Source of the DNA: CAYLWN01 sp964387625
GTDB lineage: Bacteria > Patescibacteriota > Microgenomatia > UBA10105
Length of the DNA stretch: 64,000 nucleotides
Direction: 5' to 3'
Assembly (NCBI GenBank): GCA_964387625.1
Contig: CAYLWN010000001.1
Location: 62,001 to 126,000 of the forward strand
Numbering within the stretch: position 1 is the first letter of the stretch; each line of letters begins with the position of its first letter. Of this stretch, positions 46,459-55,590 are shown piece after piece. The notes below the pieces were generated by a model. That model was not told the DNA's origin and ran no database searches. It saw only the letters and a list, made by a program, of their open reading frames with translations. A program made the translations under genes and the position numbers.

Positions 46459-46952
46459 TTAATTATTCTCAAGATTTACGCCGTCGTTTTGCTGATGACA
46501 TTTACAAGCAAATGAAAACAAATGACAAAATTTATATTGTTACCGGTGATCTTGGTTATCGAATGTGGGATAAAATAAGAGTTGAGTTTCCAGCTAATTT
46601 TATCAATGTTGGGGCGGCGGAACAAAGTCTTATAGGTATTTCTGTAGGTTTAGCGTTAGAAGGTAAAATACCTCTTGCTTATTCCATAAGCCCCTTTTTA
46701 TTATATAGACCTTTTGAAACGATTAGAAATTATATTAATAGAGAAAAAATCCCAGTAAAATTAATTGGTTCAGGTCGAGATAAAGATTACCTTCGTGATG
46801 GTTTTTCTCACTGGTCAGAAGAAGACAAAAAAGTTTTAAAAATATTTTCGAATATAAAAACATTCTGGCCGGAAACAACAAAAGAAGTTTCAAAAATTGT
46901 TCCCATGATTATTAATGATTCAAACCCTTGGTATATAAATCTTAAGAGATGA
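46455..46952 (+). CDS. Transketolase C-terminal (Pyr-domain) subunit, without third domain
   Basis: 165 residues. It shows the pyrimidine-binding domain: YIVTGDLGY (27-35), INVGAAEQSLIG (50-61) with catalytic-type E56, and GFSHWSEED (116-124), the position of the conserved THH.IED loop. The protein stops about where the C-terminal domain III of transketolase would begin, so the pair totals about 402 residues against 620-660 for ordinary transketolase. It overlaps both neighbours by four bases. Confidence 0.85.
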   Translation: MINYSQDLRRRFADDIYKQMKTNDKIYIVTGDLGYRMWDKIRVEFPANFINVGAAEQSLIGISVGLALEGKIPLAYSISPFLLYRPFETIRNYINREKIPVKLIGSGRDKDYLRDGFSHWSEEDKKVLKIFSNIKTFWPETTKEVSKIVPMIINDSNPWYINLKR

Positions 46953-47881
46953 AAAAAAATAAACTATCAGCGATAATAGCTTGTTATAAAGATGAGCAAG
47001 CCATACCTATAATGTATAAAAGACTCAAAAAAACTTTTGAGTTATTAAAAGTGAGTTACGAAATTATTTTTGTAAATGATGGAAGTCCGGATAACTCCGA
47101 AAAAATAATTAAAACAATTGTTAATAGAAATAAACATGTAATAGGTATTAATCATTCACGTAACTTTAATTCGCAAATGGCTTTTACCAGTGGTATGAAT
47201 ATCGCTACTGGAGACGCTATAGTTTTATTAGATGGGGATTTACAAGACCCTCCTGAATTAATAGAGCAATTTTATAAGAAATGGCAAGACGGTTTTGATA
47301 TTATTTATGGAGTAAGAACTAAAAGAGAAGCTCCTTTATTGATGCAATTTGCATACAAAAGTTTTTATCGTATATTTCACTTATTATCATACATATCTAT
47401 TCCTCTTGATGCTGGAGATTTTTCTTTGATCGATCGTAAAGTTGTAGAAGTTTTAAAAACATTTCCTGAACGGGATCGTTATTTGCGTGGCTTAAGAGCT
47501 TGGGTAGGTTTTAGACAAACGGGTATTCCATATAAAAGATCCGAGAGAATGTTTGGTAAAACAACAAATAGTATGTTAAAAAATTTTCAGTGGGCAACTA
47601 AAGGAATTTTTTCCTTTTCTTATGTACCCCTTCAGATAATAACCATACTTTCATTGAGTGTATTTGTTTTGTCAGTATTAGCTATGGTTATACAAATTGC
47701 TTCAAGGTTATTATTTCCTCAATTAGCGCCTCGTGGAACATCTACAATTTTAATTGTTGTATTATTTATTGGATCAATTCAATTACTTGGAATCAGTATT
47801 TTAGGAGAATATATAGGTAAAATATTTGAAGAAGTTAAACAAAGACCAAAATATGTTATTAAAAGTATTTTAAAAAACTAA
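46949..47881 (+). CDS. GtrB/ArnC-like polyprenyl-phosphate glycosyltransferase
   Basis: 310 residues. IIACYKDEQAIP (9-20), VNDGSPDNS (42-50), metal-binding LDGDLQDPPE (94-103), two C-terminal hydrophobic segments and IFEEVKQRPKY, as in GtrB. It would make an undecaprenyl-phosphate sugar. Placed directly after the split transketolase, it may load the special sugar of this operon. It is a paralogue of the 41626-42561 gene. Its TAA overlaps the convergent stop (shared CTAA). Confidence 0.85.
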   Translation: MKKNKLSAIIACYKDEQAIPIMYKRLKKTFELLKVSYEIIFVNDGSPDNSEKIIKTIVNRNKHVIGINHSRNFNSQMAFTSGMNIATGDAIVLLDGDLQDPPELIEQFYKKWQDGFDIIYGVRTKREAPLLMQFAYKSFYRIFHLLSYISIPLDAGDFSLIDRKVVEVLKTFPERDRYLRGLRAWVGFRQTGIPYKRSERMFGKTTNSMLKNFQWATKGIFSFSYVPLQIITILSLSVFVLSVLAMVIQIASRLLFPQLAPRGTSTILIVVLFIGSIQLLGISILGEYIGKIFEEVKQRPKYVIKSILKN

Positions 47882-49182
47882 TTATTACAATTAACTTTGT
47901 AGATAATATTTCTGCCAACCAGAGAATAGTAATTATATTTACATTGTTTAAAAACTAATACTTGTTGTGGTATAAAGGTAGATGGTACAATAATATATTC
48001 GGTATCTTTAATAACAAAATCCCATTCAGGTTTAAGATGTGATATTTCATAAGCAGGAAAAGGTGTATCTAGACGCATATTCATATAAAATCCAATTTTT
48101 CCTCCATGGTAATCTTTACGAATTTCGTTTTCTATTTGATATGATTCTGTGGTAGTTAAATGTTTATGAATCAATATTTGAGAAAATGCATTTATTGGAA
48201 GTAATTTAATAATAATTATTACTAATAAGATTTGAAGTAATACGTAGCGCCATTTGATTAGTTTAAAAATATCATTAGCAGTAAACGTAAATAACAACAT
48301 GTAAGCAATTATATGTGTAGGGTAGTGCCATTGATAAAATCGTGAGATTAGTATTAGTAAACTACTAAATCCGCACAGCCAAAAAATATTATTTAATTTA
48401 GATCTACTAATAAAAAATATAAAAGCAATAGGTGCACCAAGAAATAAACTTAATATAAATTGTGATCCGGCATTTGGAATACTATTAAGGAAAAAAGTCT
48501 TCAATCCCAATGAATATAAAGAATATGGAGCTTGGTCAATTAATTCTTTACCATTTTTCATAAAATGATAAAAGATAAGCGTAAAAAGGATTAGGAAACC
48601 GGAAATAACCATATGTTTTATTTTTTTTGTTTCCAATTTTTTAAGGAATAAAATACTCGAGATAAATAAACCGGGCACTATTAAATAAAAATCATATTTA
48701 GCTAAAAAAGATAATATGAAAAATGGTACTGCTTGAAAAAATCTATATTTACTCCAAAGATATACTCCAATTAAACTAAAAAATATTGTAGCTCCTTCTC
48801 CAGTGGAAGCAGTATAAGGATACCAAAACATGAGTGATCCCAGAATAATAAATATTGGTAATAGCAGTTCAACAAATTTTTTGGGTCTTTGATATTTCCA
48901 AAAAATATTTATTAAAAATACTGACGATAATCCTCCGAAAGTTAAATCAAGTATTTTCCATGCATTATTCATTGCTATATGCGAGAGTCTTTGAATTAGA
49001 ATTACTAAGATAAAATTAAGCGGAGTTATAGCTGGATCCAAAATCTTTTCACTAAAACCATCGTACGATACATGCCAGGCCATTTCTGTATAACCTAACG
49101 GATCTTGAATGCTATTCTTAGATATCAATAAACCTAAACCAACTATACTTAAAAAAGTAAATAGAGATAACACCCTTTTCAT
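47878..49182 (-). CDS. Polytopic membrane protein, GT-C-like candidate
   Basis: 434 residues, about ten hydrophobic segments and a soluble tail of about 80 residues. D27 and E33 lie in the loop after the first helix; STGEGATIFFSL and LAKYDFYLIVPG are seen further in, similar to other membrane transferases in this window. It is a single-gene minus unit next to the GtrB-like gene and could be its partner. No named family recognised. Confidence 0.45.
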   Translation of the reverse strand: MKRVLSLFTFLSIVGLGLLISKNSIQDPLGYTEMAWHVSYDGFSEKILDPAITPLNFILVILIQRLSHIAMNNAWKILDLTFGGLSSVFLINIFWKYQRPKKFVELLLPIFIILGSLMFWYPYTASTGEGATIFFSLIGVYLWSKYRFFQAVPFFILSFLAKYDFYLIVPGLFISSILFLKKLETKKIKHMVISGFLILFTLIFYHFMKNGKELIDQAPYSLYSLGLKTFFLNSIPNAGSQFILSLFLGAPIAFIFFISRSKLNNIFWLCGFSSLLILISRFYQWHYPTHIIAYMLLFTFTANDIFKLIKWRYVLLQILLVIIIIKLLPINAFSQILIHKHLTTTESYQIENEIRKDYHGGKIGFYMNMRLDTPFPAYEISHLKPEWDFVIKDTEYIIVPSTFIPQQVLVFKQCKYNYYSLVGRNIIYKVNCNN

Positions 49183-49193
49183 AATTAATGCGA

Positions 49194-49222
49194 ATTATAA
49201 TTACTTGTGTTGCTAGTATCAA
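49194..49222 (-). promoter_or_regulatory. Promoter for the 47878-49182 gene
   Basis: On the minus strand TTGATA (49222-49217) and TATAAT (49199-49194) are exactly 17 bases apart, the best -35/-10 pair in the window. The -10 lies 11 bases before the ATG, giving a leader of about four bases. It interleaves with the promoter of the divergent gene. Confidence 0.65.
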
Positions 49223-49233
49223 ATATTTATAAT
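49205..49233 (+). promoter_or_regulatory. Promoter for the 49241 operon (leaderless)
   Basis: TTGTGT (49205-49210) and TATAAT (49228-49233) are 17 bases apart, and the -10 ends seven bases before the ATG at 49241. The two opposed promoters share the 49205-49222 stretch, so RNA polymerase probably cannot occupy both at once. Confidence 0.65.
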
Positions 49234-49240
49234 TAAATAA

Positions 49241-50794
49241 ATGAATTTTGTAATTATATTAACTTTATTAATAAAACAAATTCTATGGTTGGCGTTTATT
49301 CCTATATGGCAATTTCCAGACGAACAAGCACATTTTGCTCAAGTTCAAAATATTGCAGAAAATCAATCATCTGCGTCAAATCAAAAATTAAGTACTTCCC
49401 GTGAAATATTTGAAAGCGAGAAATTATTTGGAACTAATCGTGACGGTTTTGGTAATAATAAATATACTTATCATTCTGATTATAATATTCAATATTCAGA
49501 AACAACTACAGGTAAAGAAGAACTTAAAATAAAAGAATTTCCCAATATTTACCGTAAAGAATTAACAATTAGAGAATCTACAGGATATCCACCACTTTAT
49601 TATGAATTTTCAGCGTGGTTTTATAAGTTTGTTTATAATTCTGATTTGATAAGCCGAATTTTCGTTACCAGACTATTTAACTTATTTTTATTTTTTATCT
49701 TCTATTTTATTATTTCAAAAATAAGCAATTTACTTTTTAATAATAATATTTTATTAAAAAGTACTTATATAATTATATTAATTTTTAACCCGATGTTGTC
49801 TTTTTTGTTTTCAGGTATAAATAGCGATAATTTATATAATGTAATAAGCGTATGGGTAGTTTATCTAGGACTCAAATTATTAAAAAAAGGTTTATCGATA
49901 ACTACTTTTATACAAATATGTCTAAGTATTTTATTGGCAATGTATACCAAACCACAAGGTTTTTGTTTAAGTTTATTTTATATTTACCCCTTAATATATC
50001 TTTTCTTTAATAAAAATAAATTATCTTTAAAGTGTTTTATTTCACTATTAGTTATTGGGATAATAGCTTTTGGAGGGATTATTAGAAATATTTTACTGGG
50101 AAGGCAAATTTTACCGGATTTACCACCAATAGAAATTATTCAAAAATTAAGTTTACCCGGATTTTTGATTTATTTAAAATCAATTATTGTTCATACATAT
50201 CGTGAAATAATTCCCTGGTATTGGGGAGTATACCGTTGGTTGAGTTTAACTTATCCGAGAATCATTCATAGAATTTTAAATTGGATTACCGTTTTTAGCA
50301 TATTAGGATTAATAGGGCATATTTATCAAAAAATAAAATTGAAGGAAAAAAAGGAATTTTTAGTACTAGGTTATTTAATATATATAAGCATGATGTATTT
50401 TGCCGTATTAGCTGTATTTGATTATATTTTTAATATTTCTCACGGTTTTTCTTTCGGAATACAGGGAAGATATTTTTTTCCAACCATAGCAGCTCATATG
50501 GGAATACTTTTGATCGGAATATTTCAAATAATTCCCAAAATAATCCAAAATATAGTGATTAAAATACTAGGTTTAGGATTTATATCTTTTCATTTATATG
50601 CGCAAAATATGGTTTTATTTTCTTATTTTGATACATCATCTTTTTACAAATTTTTTATTCAAGCAAGTCAATATAAACCTGTATATTTTAAATATCCTTG
50701 GTTATTGATACTAACTATAACTTTTTTTCTTTCATTAATCATATTTATTTGGTATTATCTGCACATTAAAGCCAATAAATATGAAAAAAATTGA
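49241..50794 (+). CDS. DUF2142-like GT-C membrane protein
   Basis: 517 residues. WQFPDEQAHFAQ (23-34) after the first helix and an ~85-residue polar loop ending in TGYPPLYYEF are the hallmarks I associate with DUF2142, an uncharacterised GT-C-like membrane family in polysaccharide loci. D27-E28 would be the acidic pair. About ten hydrophobic segments follow. The first gene of a + operon; its end overlaps the DPM1-like GT2 gene by 14 bases, a likely donor-making partner. Confidence 0.65.
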   Translation: MNFVIILTLLIKQILWLAFIPIWQFPDEQAHFAQVQNIAENQSSASNQKLSTSREIFESEKLFGTNRDGFGNNKYTYHSDYNIQYSETTTGKEELKIKEFPNIYRKELTIRESTGYPPLYYEFSAWFYKFVYNSDLISRIFVTRLFNLFLFFIFYFIISKISNLLFNNNILLKSTYIIILIFNPMLSFLFSGINSDNLYNVISVWVVYLGLKLLKKGLSITTFIQICLSILLAMYTKPQGFCLSLFYIYPLIYLFFNKNKLSLKCFISLLVIGIIAFGGIIRNILLGRQILPDLPPIEIIQKLSLPGFLIYLKSIIVHTYREIIPWYWGVYRWLSLTYPRIIHRILNWITVFSILGLIGHIYQKIKLKEKKEFLVLGYLIYISMMYFAVLAVFDYIFNISHGFSFGIQGRYFFPTIAAHMGILLIGIFQIIPKIIQNIVIKILGLGFISFHLYAQNMVLFSYFDTSSFYKFFIQASQYKPVYFKYPWLLILTITFFLSLIIFIWYYLHIKANKYEKN

Positions 50795-51497
50795 ATTTTC
50801 ATTAATTCTTCCCTGTTATAACGAGGCAGAACATTTTAGTAAAAGTGCAGATATTATCCTACAAACTCTAATCAATAATAAAAAATCTTTTGAAATAATT
50901 TTTGTGGATGATAAGAGCAAAGATAGCACAAAAGAATTAATTTCAAAATTTATAAATAAACATTATGATCAAAAATTAAAGGTTATATATCATAAATCAA
51001 ATCAGGGTAGAGGAAAAACTGTGGCTGATGGTATTTTGGCATCTAAGGGAGATTATGTTGGTTATATGGATATTGATTGTGAGGTATCACCAAAATATAT
51101 TGGTGAATTTATCAATAAGTTAAAAAACGGATATGACATTGTATATGGACATAGAAATTATGAAATAAATATATCAGGCTTAATAAGAACAATAACCAGC
51201 ATAACTTATAAAAAACTAGTAAATTTACTTATTAATACTACAATTACTGACAGTGAAACAGGATATAAATTTTTTAACAGAAAAAAAATCATACCACTTC
51301 TTAAAACAACTCATGATAATGGGTGGTTTTGGGATACGGAAATTATGATCAAGAGCGAAATGAGTAGATTAAAAATTACATCAATTCCTGTTTTATTTAA
51401 GAGGCGTAAAGATAAAACCTCGACTGTAAATTTACTAAAAGACAGTACACAATATTTATTAAAGTTGTTTCAATTTAGAAAAACTATAAATAAATGA
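50781..51497 (+). CDS. DPM1/ALG5-like polyprenyl-phosphate sugar synthase (GT2)
   Basis: 238 residues. LILPCYNEAEHF (8-19), VDDKSKDST (42-50), metal-binding YMDIDCEV (95-102), YGHRNYE near 123 and DSETGYKFF near 158; GDP-mannose- or UDP-glucose-using synthases of this type have the same order. No membrane domain. It overlaps the GT-C gene before it and the methyltransferase after it, by 14 and four bases. Confidence 0.8.
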   Translation: MKKIEFSLILPCYNEAEHFSKSADIILQTLINNKKSFEIIFVDDKSKDSTKELISKFINKHYDQKLKVIYHKSNQGRGKTVADGILASKGDYVGYMDIDCEVSPKYIGEFINKLKNGYDIVYGHRNYEINISGLIRTITSITYKKLVNLLINTTITDSETGYKFFNRKKIIPLLKTTHDNGWFWDTEIMIKSEMSRLKITSIPVLFKRRKDKTSTVNLLKDSTQYLLKLFQFRKTINK

Positions 51498-52066
51498 CTA
51501 TAATTAATTTTTTAAGAAATATAATTATTCCGATAAAAGAAATAAATGTTGTTTTACCTAAAAACGGATTTATTTACGAAGTGGGTAGCGGTTATGGTAG
51601 TTTAGCTAATGCTATATCGAACAATTATCCTGACAGAAAAGTTATAGGTCTGGATTTTGATCAAAACAAGATTTTAAGAGCAAATTGTCAAGTTAAAACA
51701 AAAAATCTTCAATTTATGCATGCAGACGCTTTGAAATTTGAATATAAAGAGTGCGATGGTGTGATTATGTCCGATTTTCTACATCATATCGACTATAAAA
51801 AACAAGTAATGCTTTTACAAAAAATAGAAAAAAAAATTAGAAAATCAGGGTTACTGATTATTAAAGAAATTGATGAAAATGATAGTTGGAGAAGAAATAT
51901 GAGTAGAATTTGGGATTTGTTATTATATCCGAAAGACGCAATTTATTATAGGTCAAAAAACGATTGGACAAAAATAGTAAGAAAATTGAGTTATGATGTA
52001 AAGATTAAACGAACTAATATATTCTTTCCCGGGTCTACGTATTTATATATATGCAGAAAAATATAA
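51494..52066 (+). CDS. Small class I SAM methyltransferase
   Basis: 190 residues. SAM motif YEVGSGYGSLA (28-38), LDFDQNKI (55-62), and MSDFLHHIDY near 91 in place of motif IV. A compact Methyltransf_25-like protein with no extra domain. Its substrate is not evident. It overlaps the GT2 gene upstream by four bases and the GT-C gene downstream by 16. Confidence 0.7.
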   Translation: MTIINFLRNIIIPIKEINVVLPKNGFIYEVGSGYGSLANAISNNYPDRKVIGLDFDQNKILRANCQVKTKNLQFMHADALKFEYKECDGVIMSDFLHHIDYKKQVMLLQKIEKKIRKSGLLIIKEIDENDSWRRNMSRIWDLLLYPKDAIYYRSKNDWTKIVRKLSYDVKIKRTNIFFPGSTYLYICRKI

Positions 52067-53610
52067 TCCGGTTATTGCCTGGGGTCATTATCATTATAGG
52101 AATAATTTTAAGATTATGGCGGTTACCGGAAGTATTCCACTTTACTTACGATGAAGAAGTATTTGCTTTCATAGGAAAAAGAATGTTTGTAAACGGACAT
52201 ATTCCACTTATTGGCGGTGTGACTCCAATGCATGTACATTTAGCTCCTTATTTTTATTGGTTATCGGGTATTTTTCTATGGTTTTCCAAATTAAATCCAT
52301 TAGGTTGGGGATATGCGGCTGTTTTGATCTCATGCATTACAATGATTTTACTTTTTGTTACTACCCAAAAAATATACGGAAGAACTGTTGCGATCATAGC
52401 TTTATTTATTTACTGTATATCATTTTATCAAAATGTTTTTGACCGGCATTATTGGGGTTTAGTTTTTGATGGGTTGATAAGTGTTGGCGTGATGTTTAGT
52501 ATATTCAATATTATAAATCTAAAAACAAAATATGTTTATTTATTAAGTTTATTATTAGCGTTCGGTATAAATACTGATCCGTCAATGATAGTTTTAATAT
52601 TATTATCTATTATTAGTTTATTTTATTTTAAGCCGAAGATTAATTTTAAAATTTACCTCATAGCTTTATTTATATTTTTATTTTCATTTTTACCATTAGT
52701 AATTTTTGATTTAAGACACAACTTTTCAAATATTGGGGGTTTGAAACTTTATATAGAAGATATTCAAGCTACAAAAAATAGAACAGACCAATTTTCTCCA
52801 ATACAATCAATATTATTTATACCACAAGCTTTAGGGAGAACGTTATATACATTCGGAGATCAGGATTTGGCTAAACAATACTCGTATTGCCAAAATCATT
52901 TGATAGAAAGATTAAATAATGTGCCCATACCGATAGTAATTATAGTATTGGTTTCATTAGTGATATTTTTTATTGATAAATCAACAAACTCAAAAGAAAG
53001 AATTGGCAATATTTTGATTAAAATTTTATTTATGTCTGTAATATTAGGGATATTGATATATGGAATTGGTTTTGGCGGGATTTTATATGATCATTATTTA
53101 GCAACTTTATTTCCGATTTATTACATAATGGTTGCTTATCTATTAAAAAAGTATTTAATTAAAATTCCAATATTATTTATTTTACTTTTAAGCATGTTTG
53201 CAATTTTAAATATTAATAGTAGTTTAAATATAAAACATTCATATGGTTTTACAGATAAAACTTCAGCTGTTAAATGGGCAATAGAAAAAACAGGGAATAA
53301 TGAATTTTCCCTAGACGTATTGAGCAGTTGTTTTCGATACAATGGATACAGATATTTGTTCTTACTTGGTGGAAAAGAGCCGGTAAAGAGTTATGTTGAT
53401 GCAAATTTTACATATTTATTTGATAAACCACCTGCTTTTGAGCATCCAAAATATTTAATATTAATCACAAATCCTGATTTTGTTGAAACAAAGCAATACG
53501 ATGATAAATTAAAAATATATCAAGATCATATTATTGAAAAAACTAAATTTGGAAAAATAGAAGTAATGTATATAAATAATGTAGGACTAGAAAAATACGC
53601 AGATTATTGA
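52051..53610 (+). CDS. GT39/ArnT-like GT-C glycosyltransferase
   Basis: 519 residues. LRLWRLPEVFHFTYDEEVFAF gives D34-E35 after the first helix, the PMT/ArnT acidic pair. The next loop holds GGVTPMHVHLAPYFYW, then about ten hydrophobic segments and a soluble tail. Would use a polyprenyl-phosphate sugar outside the membrane. Within the + operon between a methyltransferase and a GT2 gene. Confidence 0.7.
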   Translation: MQKNIIRLLPGVIIIIGIILRLWRLPEVFHFTYDEEVFAFIGKRMFVNGHIPLIGGVTPMHVHLAPYFYWLSGIFLWFSKLNPLGWGYAAVLISCITMILLFVTTQKIYGRTVAIIALFIYCISFYQNVFDRHYWGLVFDGLISVGVMFSIFNIINLKTKYVYLLSLLLAFGINTDPSMIVLILLSIISLFYFKPKINFKIYLIALFIFLFSFLPLVIFDLRHNFSNIGGLKLYIEDIQATKNRTDQFSPIQSILFIPQALGRTLYTFGDQDLAKQYSYCQNHLIERLNNVPIPIVIIVLVSLVIFFIDKSTNSKERIGNILIKILFMSVILGILIYGIGFGGILYDHYLATLFPIYYIMVAYLLKKYLIKIPILFILLLSMFAILNINSSLNIKHSYGFTDKTSAVKWAIEKTGNNEFSLDVLSSCFRYNGYRYLFLLGGKEPVKSYVDANFTYLFDKPPAFEHPKYLILITNPDFVETKQYDDKLKIYQDHIIEKTKFGKIEVMYINNVGLEKYADY

Positions 53611-53612
53611 GT

Positions 53613-54398
53613 ATGAAGAATAATCTTACCGCACACATGTTAGTGAAAAATGAGGAACAGTGGATTTGGTATGCAATAAACTCGGTAATTAACCGCGTAG
53701 ATCAAATAATTATTTATGATACGGGATCTTGCGATAATACGATAAAAATTATTGAATCTATAAATAACGGAAAAATTAAGTTAACTAAAGCAGGAGAAAT
53801 TAATTCAGAAAAACTTATTGATCTCAGAAATAAACAAATTGAAGAAACGAATACAGATTGGTTTTTGATATTAGACGGGGATGAAGTTTGGCCTGAAATA
53901 ACAATTAAAGAATTAGTTAATAAATTGCTACAAGTAAATAGCATAGTCAATGCAATTGTGGTACCGGCAATTTTGCCATTAGGCGATTTGTATCATTATC
54001 AGCCTGAAAATGCAGGTAAATATAATATATTAGGTAGAACTGGTCATTATAATATCCGTTGTTATAGAAAAACGAACAAATACAGATGGAAAGGCATATA
54101 TCCGTTAGAAGCTTATATGGATGATAAAGGTAATTCTGTTCAGCAAAAACCTGACGAATTAGAATTGCTCACCAATAATTATTGGCATCTGACGCATTTA
54201 AAAAGATCAAGATTTTCTCATAATAAATTTAAATTAGAAATTGGGGATTTTAGAAAAATACAAATACCTGAAACTTTTTACATAAAAAGACCAAAAATAA
54301 TACCAGCCCCATGGGTAAAATATAGTATATGGGAATATTTGTTAGCTTCAATATTGACACCAGTACTTAAAATAAAAAGAAAAATTATTTGTGAATAA
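53613..54398 (+). CDS. GT2-family glycosyltransferase (WaaE/KdtX-like)
   Basis: 261 residues from the ATG at 53613; the in-frame TTG at 53607 would overlap the previous stop and is not favoured. HMLVKNEEQWI (8-18), IYDTGSCDNT (34-43) and LDGDEVW (87-93) are typical of the SunS/WaaE group of GT2 enzymes. A C-terminal hydrophobic IWEYLLASILT segment may attach it to the membrane. Cytoplasmic; substrate unknown. Confidence 0.8.
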   Translation: MKNNLTAHMLVKNEEQWIWYAINSVINRVDQIIIYDTGSCDNTIKIIESINNGKIKLTKAGEINSEKLIDLRNKQIEETNTDWFLILDGDEVWPEITIKELVNKLLQVNSIVNAIVVPAILPLGDLYHYQPENAGKYNILGRTGHYNIRCYRKTNKYRWKGIYPLEAYMDDKGNSVQQKPDELELLTNNYWHLTHLKRSRFSHNKFKLEIGDFRKIQIPETFYIKRPKIIPAPWVKYSIWEYLLASILTPVLKIKRKIICE

Positions 54399-55590
54399 TT
54401 TTAAAAAAACTACCGCTATTTTTTGGATAATAATTATTGTGGGAATTGTTTTTAGAATTGCATTAAATGGAATCAATTATTCTTCAGATGCCGAGTCTTT
54501 TATTATTTGGGCTCACTATTTGACACAGCATCGTCTATCGGATTTATATATTTTTCTACCAAGCGGTTATTTACCTTATCCACCATTTTATTATTATATT
54601 TTATGGATTTTAGGACAAATAATGAATATTTTCAATATTTGGTCAAATCATTGGTTGTCTCTTTTGATAGTAAAAATGCCCGTATTTGCATCTGATATAG
54701 GAATAACTGTGATAGTGTATAAATTGAGTAAAAAGTGGTATTCCGATAAAGCTGGTTTAATAAATGCTACTTTTTATTTTTTAAATCCTGCAGTTATCTA
54801 TGTTACTTCAGTTTGGGGTCAAATAGACTCATTTATCAGTTTAATTGGACTCTTTAGTATGGTTTTGTTATTTAATAAAAAATATCTTTGGTCGTATGTA
54901 ATTTTTTTATTTGGTTGTTTGACAAAATTACAAATTTTAGCATTATTTCCATTAGTAGCTTTTTTGAGTTTGATTAAACTTAAAGTAAGTAAATTACTAA
55001 TTTATTCAGTGTTAATAGTTATTGCTACTTTTTTAGTTTTCTTTCCTTTATTAAGAGATATGGGAGTTTTGTGGGTCTTAAAATACTTTTATAATATGCC
55101 AAATCAATATCCATATACTTCTGTATACGCCTATAATTTATGGGCCCCTTTGGGTTTTTTGGTATCGGATAAAATAAAATTATTAAATTTGATAGATATA
55201 AGATACGCAGGTCTGATATTATTCATAATTACCAGTATAGTAATCATTAGACCTTTATTAAAGAAAAGTTTAAATAAATTACAGATGATATCCTTTGCAG
55301 GATATTTATTATTTTTTGCTTTTGCTTATTTTCCGACCAGAATTCACAGCAGATATTTAATATATTCAATAGCATTTTTTGCTCCGTTTTTTATACAATA
55401 TCCGGTTGTTGGTGTTTTGTTAAGTTTTTTGATGTTGAGTAATTTATTTTTACCAAATAACGATTTGCTATTTAAACCGGTGGTGAATATTTTAAATAAT
55501 CCATATACGATATTTATATATACTGTTTTTGCTTTCTGGTTATTTATTTATTCCTTAAAAAAATACTTATTAAACGTTTATAACAAATGA
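54391..55590 (+). CDS. GT-C membrane glycosyltransferase (mannosyltransferase-like)
   Basis: 399 residues from a GTG that overlaps the previous gene by eight bases. INYSSDAESFIIW holds D33 and E35; YLPYPPFYYYILW and NPAVIYVTSVWGQIDS are shared with DUF2029/GT87-type and ALG6/8-like GT-C proteins. Nearly the whole protein is hydrophobic, with no soluble tail. It would transfer hexose from a polyprenyl phosphate. It overlaps the following GT-C gene by four bases. Confidence 0.65.
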   Translation: MNNFKKTTAIFWIIIIVGIVFRIALNGINYSSDAESFIIWAHYLTQHRLSDLYIFLPSGYLPYPPFYYYILWILGQIMNIFNIWSNHWLSLLIVKMPVFASDIGITVIVYKLSKKWYSDKAGLINATFYFLNPAVIYVTSVWGQIDSFISLIGLFSMVLLFNKKYLWSYVIFLFGCLTKLQILALFPLVAFLSLIKLKVSKLLIYSVLIVIATFLVFFPLLRDMGVLWVLKYFYNMPNQYPYTSVYAYNLWAPLGFLVSDKIKLLNLIDIRYAGLILFIITSIVIIRPLLKKSLNKLQMISFAGYLLFFAFAYFPTRIHSRYLIYSIAFFAPFFIQYPVVGVLLSFLMLSNLFLPNNDLLFKPVVNILNNPYTIFIYTVFAFWLFIYSLKKYLLNVYNK

